This document shows, piece by piece, positions 25,504-34,387 of a DNA stretch of 64,000 nt. The DNA comes from JAJEBT01 sp965221485 (GTDB lineage: Bacteria; Pseudomonadota; Alphaproteobacteria; MPNO01; UBA830), in NCBI GenBank assembly GCA_965221485.1, contig OZ244893.1, positions 1,612,001 to 1,676,000 of the forward strand, written 5' to 3'. Position numbers and translations under genes: made by a program. The notes below the pieces were generated by a model. The model was not told the DNA's origin. It made no database searches and was given only the letters and a program-made list of their open reading frames with translations. Within the stretch, counting starts at the first letter, position 1, and each line of letters opens with the position of its first letter.

Positions 25504-26720
25504 AACTGACCTCACCGCAGCAGGCCATGCTCGACGGCGATCGGGGTTGGCCGTCACAAATTGCAATGAAGATGCTGACTGCTGTAGGAAAGGCACTTGA
25601 TGCGCCTGATCTCATTCCGGTCTCTTCTGCCCATCTTGTCATTGATGGTACGGCTCTTGGCGAAGCCGGCCGTGATTTTCTGGAGAGGCTTGTCGACACC
25701 GGTGCGAAGTTCGCCATTCCCGCTTCCCTGAATGCCATCGCGGTCAACCGCCATGATACTGACCCGGGTCCGTCATCCGACGAACAGATACGCATGCTCC
25801 AGGCCTGCGAAAAAATGGGCGCGTTGCCCAGCTGCTCCTGCAATCCGTTCATTCAAGGCATCATGCCAGGCCTCGGAGACGCTGTAGCATGGAGCGAGTC
25901 GGCCACGGCTCCTTTCGTCAATGGTGTGATCGGCGCACGCACCAATCGGGAGGGCGCAACCGCTCTGGCCTCCGCACTGACGGGACTGACTCCGCGATAC
26001 GGAATGCATCTTGAGGTGAACCGGAAGGGCCAGCTTCTGTTCGAGATTGACGCCCGGATATCCGGTGTCCACGACTTCAGTCTGCTGGGTGCCATCGTCG
26101 GCCGGAATGCGGGTATCAGAATTCCTGTTCTTGGCGGACTTGACCGTCGGCCTTCAACCGACGAATTCGTCGCCTTCTGCGCGGCTTTCGCCATATTCGG
26201 GGACGCTGCGATGTTTCATCTTGTCGGCGTCACGCCCGAAGCACCCACAGTTCAGGAGGCTTTCGGCGACAACCCGGTTCCGGACCCCGTCACTGTCACC
26301 AGGAAAACGCTCGTTGCAGAACGGGGCGCTGTGGGACCAACCTCTGCCGGGCGCATCGACGTGGTCTCGATCGGATGTCCGCATGCCTCACTGGACCAGC
26401 TGCGTGAAGTCGCGTCGTTTGAAGAAACGGGTGTTGCAGACGGCGTGCGTTTTTTCATTCACACCAATCGTACGATCCGGGACCGGGCACAAGCAGAGGG
26501 CACTCTTGCCCGACTGGATCGGATGGGTGTTCGGGTCACCATGGACAATTGCGCTGTCGTTTCCTACGACCGCCTGCCCCACGGGGTGCGCCTCGCCACC
26601 AACTCGGCCAAGATGGCATTGTTTTCGAAGTCGATATCGAGAGCCCGGGTGTCGTTCGGAAGCGCGGAAGAATGCATACGGGCGGGTTTGACCGGCCATT
26701 GGGTCGAGACCGTGTCATGA
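25500..26720 (+). CDS. Aconitase X catalytic (large) subunit, DUF521
   Basis: 406 residues, matching type I/II bacterial AcnX large subunits. Three cysteines suited to an Fe-S cluster are visible: Cys114 in SCSCNPFIQG, Cys about 292 in SIGCPHAS and Cys about 350 in DNCAVVSYD. Also typical are SAHLVIDGTALGEAG at the start, NGVIGARTNREG and the end LATNSAKMALFSKS. With the small subunit it would dehydrate a hydroxy acid. It is coupled on both sides by 4-bp overlaps (small subunit and SDR), so the four proteins are probably made together. Whether the substrate is a hydroxyproline or something linked to the thiol-transfer gene cannot be told from sequence. Confidence 0.9.
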   Translation: MKLTSPQQAMLDGDRGWPSQIAMKMLTAVGKALDAPDLIPVSSAHLVIDGTALGEAGRDFLERLVDTGAKFAIPASLNAIAVNRHDTDPGPSSDEQIRMLQACEKMGALPSCSCNPFIQGIMPGLGDAVAWSESATAPFVNGVIGARTNREGATALASALTGLTPRYGMHLEVNRKGQLLFEIDARISGVHDFSLLGAIVGRNAGIRIPVLGGLDRRPSTDEFVAFCAAFAIFGDAAMFHLVGVTPEAPTVQEAFGDNPVPDPVTVTRKTLVAERGAVGPTSAGRIDVVSIGCPHASLDQLREVASFEETGVADGVRFFIHTNRTIRDRAQAEGTLARLDRMGVRVTMDNCAVVSYDRLPHGVRLATNSAKMALFSKSISRARVSFGSAEECIRAGLTGHWVETVS

Positions 26721-27499
26721 GCGGCGGAGCAGAGTTGCCCGGGATCAGGGACATGGCCGTGGTCGTGACCGGTGCAGCTCAGGGAATCGGGGAAGCTGTC
26801 GCCCGCCGCCTCGCAGGCTGCGGGGCCCGACTGGCTCTGATCGACCGCCAGGAAGACCGTCTCCGCGCCGTCGCGGACGACATCGAAGCCATATCCTGCC
26901 CGGGTGATCTCTGCGAGGAAACCTCGATCGAAGCCGCCATGACTTCTGCAATCCGGCGACTGGGTCAAATCGAAGGTCTCGTGAATGTGGCCGGTGTCCA
27001 GACCCTGTCACCCCTCCTCGACCAGACGGCAGACGAGTTCGACACTCATTACCAGGTCAATTTGCGTGGAACCTGGCTGGCAACGCGTATGGCCGCTCGT
27101 CTGATGATCCCCGAAAAGCAGGGAGCAATCGTTACCGTTTCCTCCAACGCGGCCCGCATTCCACGCATGCACCAGGGTGCCTATTGCGCGTCGAAAGCCG
27201 GGATCAGCCACCTGATGAGAGTGTTTGCCCTTGAGCTGGGTCGGTCGGGAATTCGTGTGAATACCGTAGCACCTGGTGCAACCGAAACCCCCATGATCCG
27301 GCGGATGATGGATGAAATGGGTTTCGGTGAGGAAATGCTGAGGGGCAGTCTCGAGAATTTCCGTGTCGGTGTGCCGCTCCAGCGCAATGCCATGGTCGAG
27401 GATGTGGCTGATGCCGTGATCTGGCTTTTGTCAGATATGGCCCGTCACGTAACCATGCATGAACTGATCGTCGACGGCGGCGCGACACTGGGCGCCTGA
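26717..27499 (+). CDS. SDR oxidoreductase (EntA-like) of the AcnX operon
   Basis: ATG 26717 lies in the stop of the AcnX large gene (ATGA overlap), and the protein from there is 260 residues. The Rossmann motif is VVVTGAAQGIGEAV, and the catalytic residues are intact (SSNAARIPR, then YCASK). C-terminal IRVNTVAPGATETPM and VDGGATLGA are normal. Overall it resembles 2,3-dihydroxybenzoate dehydrogenase (EntA)-type SDRs, but no isochorismate genes are near. As the last gene of the MetE-like/AcnX operon it likely oxidises or reduces the hydroxy acid upstream or downstream of the AcnX dehydration. There is an imperfect hairpin 33 bp after the stop. Confidence 0.87.
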   Translation: MSGGAELPGIRDMAVVVTGAAQGIGEAVARRLAGCGARLALIDRQEDRLRAVADDIEAISCPGDLCEETSIEAAMTSAIRRLGQIEGLVNVAGVQTLSPLLDQTADEFDTHYQVNLRGTWLATRMAARLMIPEKQGAIVTVSSNAARIPRMHQGAYCASKAGISHLMRVFALELGRSGIRVNTVAPGATETPMIRRMMDEMGFGEEMLRGSLENFRVGVPLQRNAMVEDVADAVIWLLSDMARHVTMHELIVDGGATLGA

Positions 27500-27532
27500 A
27501 CCGAAGAATGACGAAGGTCTGGCCATCTCCGT

Positions 27533-27560
27533 GGCTCCAGGCTGTGTGACCTCCGGAGCC
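27533..27560 (+). terminator. Weak hairpin after the AcnX operon
   Basis: ggctcc (27533-27538) pairs with ggagcc (27555-27560), with agg/cct able to extend the stem imperfectly across a 16-base loop. There is no T-run after it, so it would be at best a poor intrinsic terminator or a 3'-end stabiliser. Confidence 0.2.
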
Positions 27561-27640
27561 TGCTGCAGGCGGCCCCTTCCCTTTGCAGGACAGGGCGCTA
27601 TGATCCCGGCGGCACAACCCTGCATATCCCCGAGGCAGTC

Positions 27641-28627
27641 ATGAAGGCCCTTCTCTGTCACGCTTACGGACCGCCAGAGTCTCTCCAGCCTGGGGAAATT
27701 GACCCACCTGTCTGCGGACCCGAACAGGTACGGATCCGGGTCCATTCAGCTGCCGTCAATTTTCCGGATGTTCTTATGATCGCCGGCCAGTACCAGTTTC
27801 GTCCTGAATTCCCGTTCGCTCCCGGCGCGGAATGCGCCGGTGAAGTGATCGAGACAGGACGCGAAGTCCGGGGCCTCCGTCCCGGGGATCGTGTGACCGC
27901 ATCAACCGGCCACGGTGCGTTCGCCGAACAGGTGGTCACCCGGGCAACAACCGCCGTGAAACTGCCTGACGGCATCCGCTTTCCCGAGGCGGCGACCCTC
28001 AACCTGACTTATGGGACGGCTGCCTACGCCCTGCGCGTGCGGGGGAACCTTCGTGAAGGCGAGACGCTGCTCGTCCATGGAGCCGCCGGCGGCGTCGGTA
28101 TTGCCAGTGTAGAAATCGGCAAGGCAATGGGGGCGCGCGTCATTGCAACCGCCAGCACGCCGGAAAAACTCGCCTTCGCCAGGGCGCACGGGGCAGACGA
28201 CATTATCAACACGTCGGAGGGTTCCCTGCGCGATCAAGTCCGGGATCTTACCGGGGGCAAGGGCGCCGACGTTATCCTGGATCCGGTGGGAGGAGCCGTT
28301 TTCGACCAGTCACTGCGTTGCATCAACTGGGACGGTCGCCTGCTCGTCGTCGGATTCGCATCCGGAACCATCCCGTCGGCCCCTGCCAATCTCGCCTTGT
28401 TGAAGAGCTGTTCCGTGATCGGGGTATTCTGGGGCACCTGGATCGAGCGCAATCCGGCCGGTCATCAGGAAAACATGCAACAGGTTCTGGCGTGGCTGAG
28501 TGAACAACGGATCGACCCCCATATATCTCTTCGGCTACCGCTCGAACGGGCGCCAGAGGCGTTGGAAGCCATGCAGGCCCGCAAGATCCTCGGCAAGGCT
28601 GTCATCACGATCAGAGACGAACCCTGA
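27641..28627 (+). CDS. NADPH:quinone oxidoreductase-like medium-chain dehydrogenase
   Basis: 328 residues of the zinc-free MDR family: GADVPL-type GroES-like half (VRIRVHSAAVNFPDVLMI, PFAPGAECAGEVIETG) and a Rossmann half with LVHGAAGGVGIASVEIGKAMG. The structural-zinc cysteines of alcohol dehydrogenases are absent. KCADxIINT-like HGADDIINTSEGSL and the LLVVGFASGTIPSAPANL region match NADPH:quinone reductase/crotonyl-type enzymes. It would reduce quinones or alpha,beta-unsaturated carbonyls. It is 141 bp after the AcnX operon and 50 bp before the next SDR, so it may start a separate plus-strand operon ending near 30159. Confidence 0.87.
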   Translation: MKALLCHAYGPPESLQPGEIDPPVCGPEQVRIRVHSAAVNFPDVLMIAGQYQFRPEFPFAPGAECAGEVIETGREVRGLRPGDRVTASTGHGAFAEQVVTRATTAVKLPDGIRFPEAATLNLTYGTAAYALRVRGNLREGETLLVHGAAGGVGIASVEIGKAMGARVIATASTPEKLAFARAHGADDIINTSEGSLRDQVRDLTGGKGADVILDPVGGAVFDQSLRCINWDGRLLVVGFASGTIPSAPANLALLKSCSVIGVFWGTWIERNPAGHQENMQQVLAWLSEQRIDPHISLRLPLERAPEALEAMQARKILGKAVITIRDEP

Positions 28628-28677
28628 ACGTTCACGATGCCGCCTGTACGATACCCGACGCCGGAACCGCCCTCGGC

Positions 28678-29397
28678 ATGACCGCGAATGCCCTGCAGGG
28701 AAAGACTGCTCTCGTCACGGGGGCCGCATCGGGAATTGGTCGAGAAACCGTTCTCGCCTTTTGCGAGGCCGGTGCGTCAGTCGTCGCGACGGCCCGACGT
28801 GCTTCCCTGCTGGACGATCTGGCCTCCGAGGCTTCCGGAACGGTCTGGCCCATGGCCGGTGATCTGACCGAACACGCCTTCATTAAAAGGCTGGCCTCGT
28901 ACCGGGATATCGACATTCTCGTCAATTCTGCAGGGCGTACGGCACACGCACCGTTTCTGGAATCTGAACCTGGTCTGTGGGAACAGGCGTGGCAGATCAA
29001 TGTTCACGCTCTCATGTGCCTGAGCCACGCAATTGCACTGCGCATGGTGGAGCGGCGGACCGGGCATATTATCAACCTCACCTCGGTGCTTGCACGCCAG
29101 GTCTACCCTTACAGCCTGGCGTACGCGGCCACCAAACACGCAGTAGCTGCCGTGACGCGCGGCCTCCGGATCGAGCTGGCCGAGCACAATATCCGGGTGA
29201 CGGAAGTCGCTCCGGGACTGGTCGACAGCGAACTCATGAACGAGGTGGTGCATCCTGAGGTGCGGGCAGCCTATGCCCGGCGCAGCAAGGACCGGATTCC
29301 TGCGGCAGAGGTTGCACGCATGATCGTTCATGCGGCAGGCGCGGCACCGGGCACTGTTCCCGACGTAATCGCCCTGACCCCCATCGCACAAATATAG
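28678..29397 (+). CDS. SDR oxidoreductase
   Basis: 239 residues. TGAASGIGRETV binds the cofactor, NSAGRTAHAPFLE is the NAG region, and the catalytic residues are Ser (LTSVLARQ) with YAATK. VAPGLVDSEL is also typical. It resembles classical short-chain dehydrogenases that reduce beta-keto or hydroxy substrates; the C-terminus lacks a cofactor-binding GG tail and ends in a hydrophobic TPIAQI. It precedes the next SDR by 9 bp with a gGAG ribosome site between them, so they are co-transcribed. Confidence 0.85.
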   Translation: MTANALQGKTALVTGAASGIGRETVLAFCEAGASVVATARRASLLDDLASEASGTVWPMAGDLTEHAFIKRLASYRDIDILVNSAGRTAHAPFLESEPGLWEQAWQINVHALMCLSHAIALRMVERRTGHIINLTSVLARQVYPYSLAYAATKHAVAAVTRGLRIELAEHNIRVTEVAPGLVDSELMNEVVHPEVRAAYARRSKDRIPAAEVARMIVHAAGAAPGTVPDVIALTPIAQI

Positions 29398-29406
29398 GAG
29401 CATGAC

Positions 29407-30159
29407 ATGGACATGGGACTGGATGGCAAGATCGCCTGGGTAACAGGAGCAACCGGCGCCATCGGGCGCGAAGTCTGCCTGAGCCTGGCCCGCGAGGGTG
29501 CCAGCGTCGTTGTGTCGGCGCGCACTCCCGAGGCTGTCGACGCGCTGGTCAACGAAATTCAGTCAAGCGGAGGCAGTGCCCGGGGAATTCCGCTCGATGT
29601 CACGGACCGCGCAGCAGTGCAGTCCGCAGCCAGTCGGATTGTCGATCACCACGGCCAGCTGGACATTCTCGTCAGCACGGTGGCCGTTCCCGCATTCGGC
29701 CCCTTTCTGGAAATCGATCCCGAGGTCTTTCGGGCGGCGCTCGAGGTGAAGTATCTGGGCTATGTCAATGCCATCCAGGCGGCTCTTCCCCATATGGAAG
29801 CCGCGGGACAGGGCGCGATCGTGGCTGTTACCGGCACCGGTGGCAAGCTGCCGATCGCCATTCACCTGCCGGGGGGAAGCGTCAACGCGGCTCTCAATCT
29901 CCTGTTGAAAGGCCTCGCGAACGAATTCGGGCCCAGGAACATACGGGTCAATGCAGTGTCACCGGGCCCCATCATGTCCGAGCGCCAGACAAAGATGGTT
30001 GAGGCCGGAATGGGCGATCTCGCGAAAGGGATCCCGTTGGGACGGCTGGGCGAAGCCGAGGAAGTGGCCGATGCTGTCACTTTTCTGGCAAGCGAGCGGG
30101 CCATCTATATCACTGGTCAGGTGTTGCAACTCGATGGCGGCACCGTGCTGTCATTGTGA
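29407..30159 (+). CDS. SDR-fold protein without the YxxxK catalytic pair
   Basis: 250 residues with a good cofactor loop (VTGATGAIGREV, 12-23) and normal C-terminal features (IRVNAVSPGPIMSERQ; LQLDGGTVL). The catalytic segment reads HLPGGSVNAALNLL: Gly156 stands where Tyr should be and Asn160 where Lys should be. NAG of strand 4 is replaced by STVAVP. The fold is therefore kept but the standard dehydrogenase chemistry is unlikely. Other bacterial SDRs with an HxPGGxxNAAL stretch exist, so this appears to be a defined variant branch and not a sequencing error. It is coupled to the upstream SDR. Confidence 0.85.
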   Translation: MDMGLDGKIAWVTGATGAIGREVCLSLAREGASVVVSARTPEAVDALVNEIQSSGGSARGIPLDVTDRAAVQSAASRIVDHHGQLDILVSTVAVPAFGPFLEIDPEVFRAALEVKYLGYVNAIQAALPHMEAAGQGAIVAVTGTGGKLPIAIHLPGGSVNAALNLLLKGLANEFGPRNIRVNAVSPGPIMSERQTKMVEAGMGDLAKGIPLGRLGEAEEVADAVTFLASERAIYITGQVLQLDGGTVLSL

Positions 30160-30366
30160 TGTTTCGGTTGGACAAACCCCTGCGGAGTCCCGGACCCCGA
30201 TATTCGGGCGGAGTCCATCGCATCCTGTCCCGGTTGTGATAGACTGCAATTTCCTGATCGAGGCCCGCATGCCCGGGTCGGGGATGGACCGGCCACCGGG
30301 ATCCGTTGTCACTGGCGGCCTGAGCAGCTTGCGAAATTTCCTGCGATCATCCGGATGGAGAAACCA

Positions 30367-31050
30367 ATGACCAGCCAGGACATCACCTATACGACGCGCA
30401 ACAACGAAACCTTCGACGGCTATCTCAGCCGGCCGGCAGGAGACGGCCCCTTCCCCGGCCTGCTTCTGATCACAGCCATCTTCGGTATCGATCAGGAAAT
30501 GAGGGAACTGGCGGATGCGTGGGCTGAAGACGGATTTCTGGTGTCAGTTCCGGATATCTTCTGGCGCGTTCTGCCGGGACCGACCGCCGACATGGAGGTC
30601 GCGTTCGACCGTTATGGCAAGTTTGATTTTGATGCCGGCATTCGTGACATCGAAGACCTGATTGCCGATCTCCGCGAGCGTGAAGAGTGCAATGGCAAGG
30701 TCGCCGTCCTTGGCTTCTGCTTCGGTGGGCGCTATGCCCATGTCGCAGCCGCGCGACTTGGCGCCAACGCAGCCGGATCGTTTCACGGCACCCTGATCGA
30801 GAACCATCTCGATGAAATGCCACCGCAGGATTGTCCGATCAGTTTCCATTTTGGTGACAACGATGTCGCGACGCCGGTCGAAGCCGTCGAGAAAATCAAG
30901 GCCGCCTATGCCGGGCACGGGAACGCCGAAATCGTCCTGCACACGGGCGGCGTCGAGCACAATTTTGCGATGCCTTACAAGCCGGGCCATCACGAGGCGG
31001 TCCGGAAGGCCTCACGCAAGGCCGTGCTTGACTGCTTCCGAAGAATGTAG
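30367..31050 (+). CDS. Dienelactone hydrolase family protein
   Basis: Two ATGs are close (30355 and 30367); 30367 is chosen because GGAG is spaced correctly before it. 227 residues. The Cys-Asp-His triad is visible: Cys118 in LGFCFGGRY, Asp166 in FGDNDVATP and His198 in GGVEHNFAMP. The nucleophile elbow GxCxGG is the dienelactone hydrolase (ClcD/TcbE) signature; relatives act on cis- or trans-dienelactone to give maleylacetate. That fits the maleylacetate reductase in this window, although the two genes are 9 kb apart. It is 54 bp upstream of the YciI-like gene. Confidence 0.88.
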   Translation: MTSQDITYTTRNNETFDGYLSRPAGDGPFPGLLLITAIFGIDQEMRELADAWAEDGFLVSVPDIFWRVLPGPTADMEVAFDRYGKFDFDAGIRDIEDLIADLREREECNGKVAVLGFCFGGRYAHVAAARLGANAAGSFHGTLIENHLDEMPPQDCPISFHFGDNDVATPVEAVEKIKAAYAGHGNAEIVLHTGGVEHNFAMPYKPGHHEAVRKASRKAVLDCFRRM

Positions 31051-31104
31051 CCTGGCGGTTGCATCCTTCCCGTCTGACCGGTCAGCCTGCAACGAGGAGA
31101 AACC

Positions 31105-31383
31105 ATGCTCTGGGTCATTCACTGTCTCGACAAGCCCGACGCCCTTGAGCGCAGGCTGGACTGTATTGACGCTCATCGCGCGTATCTTGCGACCGGGCCG
31201 ATCGATATCGTGATGTCAGGGCCGCTCATGGACGACGCCAACGAAAACATGATCGGAAGCCTCTTTCTGGTCAACGCAGAGAACCGTGAGGAAATTGCGG
31301 CCTTTCAGGAAAACGATCCGCTGTATCAGGCCGATGTCTGGAAGAGCGTCAGCATCAACGTGTTCTATCGCCGGCAGGGTTGA
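31105..31383 (+). CDS. YciI-family small protein
   Basis: 92 residues after a clear GAGGAG ribosome site. MLWVIHCLDKPDALERRL and AHRAYL, SGPLMDD, GSLFLVNAENREE, FQENDPLYQADVWKSV match YciI-like (dimeric alpha-beta barrel) proteins, in which a His-Asp pair (AHRAYL; NDP) is thought to be functional. Several YciI relatives act in aromatic degradation (muconolactone isomerase fold, chloro-muconolactone dehalogenase ClcF). It follows the dienelactone hydrolase on the same strand, 54 bp away, so a lactone or ring-cleavage step is a reasonable guess. Confidence 0.83.
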   Translation: MLWVIHCLDKPDALERRLDCIDAHRAYLATGPIDIVMSGPLMDDANENMIGSLFLVNAENREEIAAFQENDPLYQADVWKSVSINVFYRRQG

Positions 31384-31398
31384 GCCCGGGATCGCTGT

Positions 31399-32280
31399 TC
31401 ACGGTTCTCCCAATCCGGCTTTTCGTTCCGCTCGCAGGACGGCGGCAAAGAAATCCTTGTCCGCTTCGTCAGTGTCGAGCATTTCCTGCAATATGTCAGC
31501 GACCACCGGCGCCGTATCGAGGTGAACACCGGCTTCCCTCGCCGACGCAATGAAAAGGTCCATATCCTTGAGAGAACCGGTCATACCCATCGCCGGCGAA
31601 AAATCCCGGTCCCGCATCGCACCCGCCTTGTACTGAACAAGAGGTGACCCCACGGCACTGCCGGCAAAAACCTCGAGGGTCTGATCCCAGTCCAGTCCTC
31701 CCTTTCGACACAGGGCCAGAGATTCGGCCATCGAAACCGCCGTTGCATAGACCATGTTGTTCAGGGCGAGCTTGAGATAACGCGCCTCATCACCCTCGCC
31801 TACGTGAAAAACAACAGAGCCAAGCCGCTCCAGAAGCCCGTGCACCCCTTGAAAGGCTTCGGCCGGACCGGATGCAATGACTGTCAGGGCTGCAGACTCG
31901 GCCAGGGTTACACTCCCCGACACGGGGGCCCTCACATAATGAATGCCGGCCGCCTTGGCAGCCGCTGCTACCTCTCCGGAAACTCCAGGGGAAACCGTGC
32001 TCATTTCTACATAGGTTGTGCCTCGGGCCGCTGCGGACAGGACCGCGTCCTGGCCAAGTGCAATCTCTTTCAGGACCGCATCATCGGGGATCGACGAAAA
32101 GATGACTTCTGCATCCTCACAGACAAGGGCCACCGAGTCCGCTGCGGCCGCCCCACGGGACACGAGCCGTGCAAGCCTCTCGGGACTTACGTCAAACGCT
32201 TTGACATCGTAACCCGCAGCAAGAATATTCGAGGCCATCGGAAATCCCATATTGCCGATGCCAATCCAGCCGACCTTCAT
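31399..32280 (-). CDS. HIBADH-family NAD(P)-dependent dehydrogenase (3-hydroxyisobutyrate dehydrogenase-like)
   Basis: 293 residues. The cofactor loop is GWIGIGNMGFPMASNIL, the substrate loop RAPVSGSVTLAE, and the catalytic Lys lies in KLALNNMVYATA. Length and layout match beta-hydroxyacid dehydrogenases. The typical DAPVSGG is changed to RAPVSGSVT, so the substrate may differ from hydroxyisobutyrate. It is the last gene of a seven-gene minus-strand operon and overlaps almost nothing (3-bp gap) with the Old Yellow Enzyme gene upstream. It converges on the YciI-like gene (15-bp gap). Confidence 0.87.
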   Translation of the reverse strand: MKVGWIGIGNMGFPMASNILAAGYDVKAFDVSPERLARLVSRGAAAADSVALVCEDAEVIFSSIPDDAVLKEIALGQDAVLSAAARGTTYVEMSTVSPGVSGEVAAAAKAAGIHYVRAPVSGSVTLAESAALTVIASGPAEAFQGVHGLLERLGSVVFHVGEGDEARYLKLALNNMVYATAVSMAESLALCRKGGLDWDQTLEVFAGSAVGSPLVQYKAGAMRDRDFSPAMGMTGSLKDMDLFIASAREAGVHLDTAPVVADILQEMLDTDEADKDFFAAVLRAERKAGLGEP

Positions 32281-32283
32281 CTG

Positions 32284-33378
32284 TCAGTCTCCCATGAACG
32301 GATAATCGGTATAGCCGTCAGCCCCGCCGCCATAAAACGTGGCCCGGACCGGCTCGTTCAGCGGTACGCGGGCCTGCAGCCGTTCGGGAAGATCGGGATT
32401 CGCCAGATAAGCCGTGGCAAAAGCCACCAGATCCGCTTCGCCGCCAGCAATCACGGCGTCGGCCCGATCCCGATCGTACCCACCATTGACAATCAGCAGT
32501 CCCGGCCATGTTCTGCGCATCCGGCGGAACAACGGGTGACGCGACTGCAAGAACGTTTCGCCGTTTCCTTCACCCGAAGCCCCCATTTCGACGGCATGGA
32601 GGTAAAGCAGGTTCCGTTTGGCGAGCTCCGTCACAAGGTAGTCGAAGGTTGCCTCCGGGTCAGAGTCCGACATGTCATTGAAAGGCTGGAACGGAGAGAT
32701 CCTGTAGCCTGTGCGCTCCTCACCCCAGACATCGATGACGGCATCCGTCACTTCCAGCGGTAACCGGCAACGATTCCGGATGCTGCCTCCATACGCATCG
32801 TCCCGCCGGTTGGTACCATCTCGCGTGAACTGGTCCAAAAGGTAACCATTGGCGCCATGAATTTCGACGCCGTCGAATCCTGCCGACCGGGCATTCTCTG
32901 CGCCCTTTCGATAATGCGCAACGATCCCGGGTATTTCGTCACTCGACAACGCTCTCGGTGTGACGAAGGGGCGGGGGCCGGAACCCGTCATCGCTTCCCC
33001 CGCCGGACAAATTGCGGAAGGAGCCACCGGAACCTGCCCGTCGGGTTGCAGATCGGGATGCGAAATCCGTCCCACATGCCACAGCTGAAGAAATATTCGC
33101 CCGCCCGCTGCATGCACGGCCTCGGTAACCCCGCGCCATCCCTCGATCTGTTTGTCCGAATGAATTCCGGGAGTGCCGGGATAGCCCTTCCCTTCTGCGC
33201 AAACCTGGCTGGCCTCTGTCACGATCAGTGCTGCAGAGGCACGCTGGGAATAGTAGGTCGCGTTGAGTTCATGGGGGACATCCCCGCCACCGGCGCGGTT
33301 TCGTGTCATCGGCGCCATCACAACGCGGTGGGGGAAGGTGTGAGTTCCTGCCGACAAGGATGAGAACAGATCGGTCAC
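32284..33378 (-). CDS. Old Yellow Enzyme family ene-reductase (NemA-like)
   Basis: 364 residues with the FMN TIM barrel. MAPMTRNRA at the start, HVGRISHP, the catalytic pair in EIHGANGYLLDQF and INGGY-like LIVNGGYDRDRADAV near the end are typical. It reduces activated C=C bonds (or nitro groups) using NAD(P)H. Its place in an operon with an extradiol dioxygenase and a CoA ligase suggests reduction of an unsaturated ring-cleavage product. It is separated from the next upstream gene by 103 bp, so an internal promoter is possible. Confidence 0.9.
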   Translation of the reverse strand: MTDLFSSLSAGTHTFPHRVVMAPMTRNRAGGGDVPHELNATYYSQRASAALIVTEASQVCAEGKGYPGTPGIHSDKQIEGWRGVTEAVHAAGGRIFLQLWHVGRISHPDLQPDGQVPVAPSAICPAGEAMTGSGPRPFVTPRALSSDEIPGIVAHYRKGAENARSAGFDGVEIHGANGYLLDQFTRDGTNRRDDAYGGSIRNRCRLPLEVTDAVIDVWGEERTGYRISPFQPFNDMSDSDPEATFDYLVTELAKRNLLYLHAVEMGASGEGNGETFLQSRHPLFRRMRRTWPGLLIVNGGYDRDRADAVIAGGEADLVAFATAYLANPDLPERLQARVPLNEPVRATFYGGGADGYTDYPFMGD

Positions 33379-33481
33379 GGGTCGCGGCCAAACGTGTGAA
33401 CAGGGATCATGGGAGCCTCAGGGAATGCAATCGGAACACGGAATGATCATCGTCCGGGGATCCGGGACCGGAGACCGCGCC

Positions 33482-34366
33482 TCAGCTGTTGCGCGTGATG
33501 CGTGCCTGGTCCTCCAGGACCGCGCACACCGCCGCCGTATCCTTTTCTGCAAGTCCCTGGGCAAGGGTGGCGCGGTAGGGCTGGACCGCTGACGCAAACA
33601 GACTGACGGGACACTGCACATCGGCCGCAAACTCGGTAATGACCTCGAGGTCCTTCTGATAGAGCCGGTTGGACATGCCGACATCGTCATAATTTCCGTC
33701 AACCATCATCCTGGCTCGCAGTTCGAACATGCGCGATGTTGCAGCACTGGTCGAAATAACGTCATAGACGAGATCGGCTTCCAGGCCCGATTTCATACCG
33801 AGCACCATCGCTTCCGCCGCCGCCACGTTGTGAACCGTGATGAGATGGTTGGCAACAAACTTCATCCGGCTCCCGTTTCCGAACGCACCGCAATACTTGC
33901 TTTCGCGGGCAAACGCTGCGATGGCAGGCAGACATTCCTGCACCATCTCCTCGGGCCCGCTGGTGAACACCGACAGGTCCCCTGTCCGCGCCTGATGGCC
34001 GGTTCCTGACAATGGGCAGTCAAGCAGTGTGTGTCCTGCCTCGGCGAGAATATCCCGGGCGCGTTCCTTGTCAGCAATGCGGAACGTCCCGGTCTCCATG
34101 ACGACACACGCGTCAGCACTGGATCCCGCGATCTCGGTCGCGACGGCCAGCAGGGCGGCCGGCGCCGGCAGCGACAGAATCACCAGTTCAGCCTGCTCCG
34201 CGACGGCTGCGGCGGAGCCCATGGTGTCAACGCCGGCTTCCGCCGCCGCTGCCAGGGCTGAGGCCGAGATATCATACCCGACGACCGGGAAGCCACCCCT
34301 GACAAGGCTCCCGGCCATGGCGCCACCCATGATTCCCAGGCCTACGACGCCGACGTTATTCGCCAT
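33482..34366 (-). CDS. HIBADH-family NAD(P)-dependent dehydrogenase, second copy
   Basis: 294 residues: GVVGLGIMGGAMAGSLV (cofactor), DCPLSGTGHQARTGDL (substrate loop) and MKFVANHLITVHNVAAAEA with the catalytic Lys. Only distantly related to the copy at 31399-32280, and the substrate loops differ, so the two probably act on different hydroxy acids. It is the fifth gene of the minus-strand operon, 21 bp after the enol-lactonase. Substrate unknown. Confidence 0.87.
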   Translation of the reverse strand: MANNVGVVGLGIMGGAMAGSLVRGGFPVVGYDISASALAAAAEAGVDTMGSAAAVAEQAELVILSLPAPAALLAVATEIAGSSADACVVMETGTFRIADKERARDILAEAGHTLLDCPLSGTGHQARTGDLSVFTSGPEEMVQECLPAIAAFARESKYCGAFGNGSRMKFVANHLITVHNVAAAEAMVLGMKSGLEADLVYDVISTSAATSRMFELRARMMVDGNYDDVGMSNRLYQKDLEVITEFAADVQCPVSLFASAVQPYRATLAQGLAEKDTAAVCAVLEDQARITRNS

Positions 34367-34387
34367 CCCGTTCTTCCCTTTTGTTTG

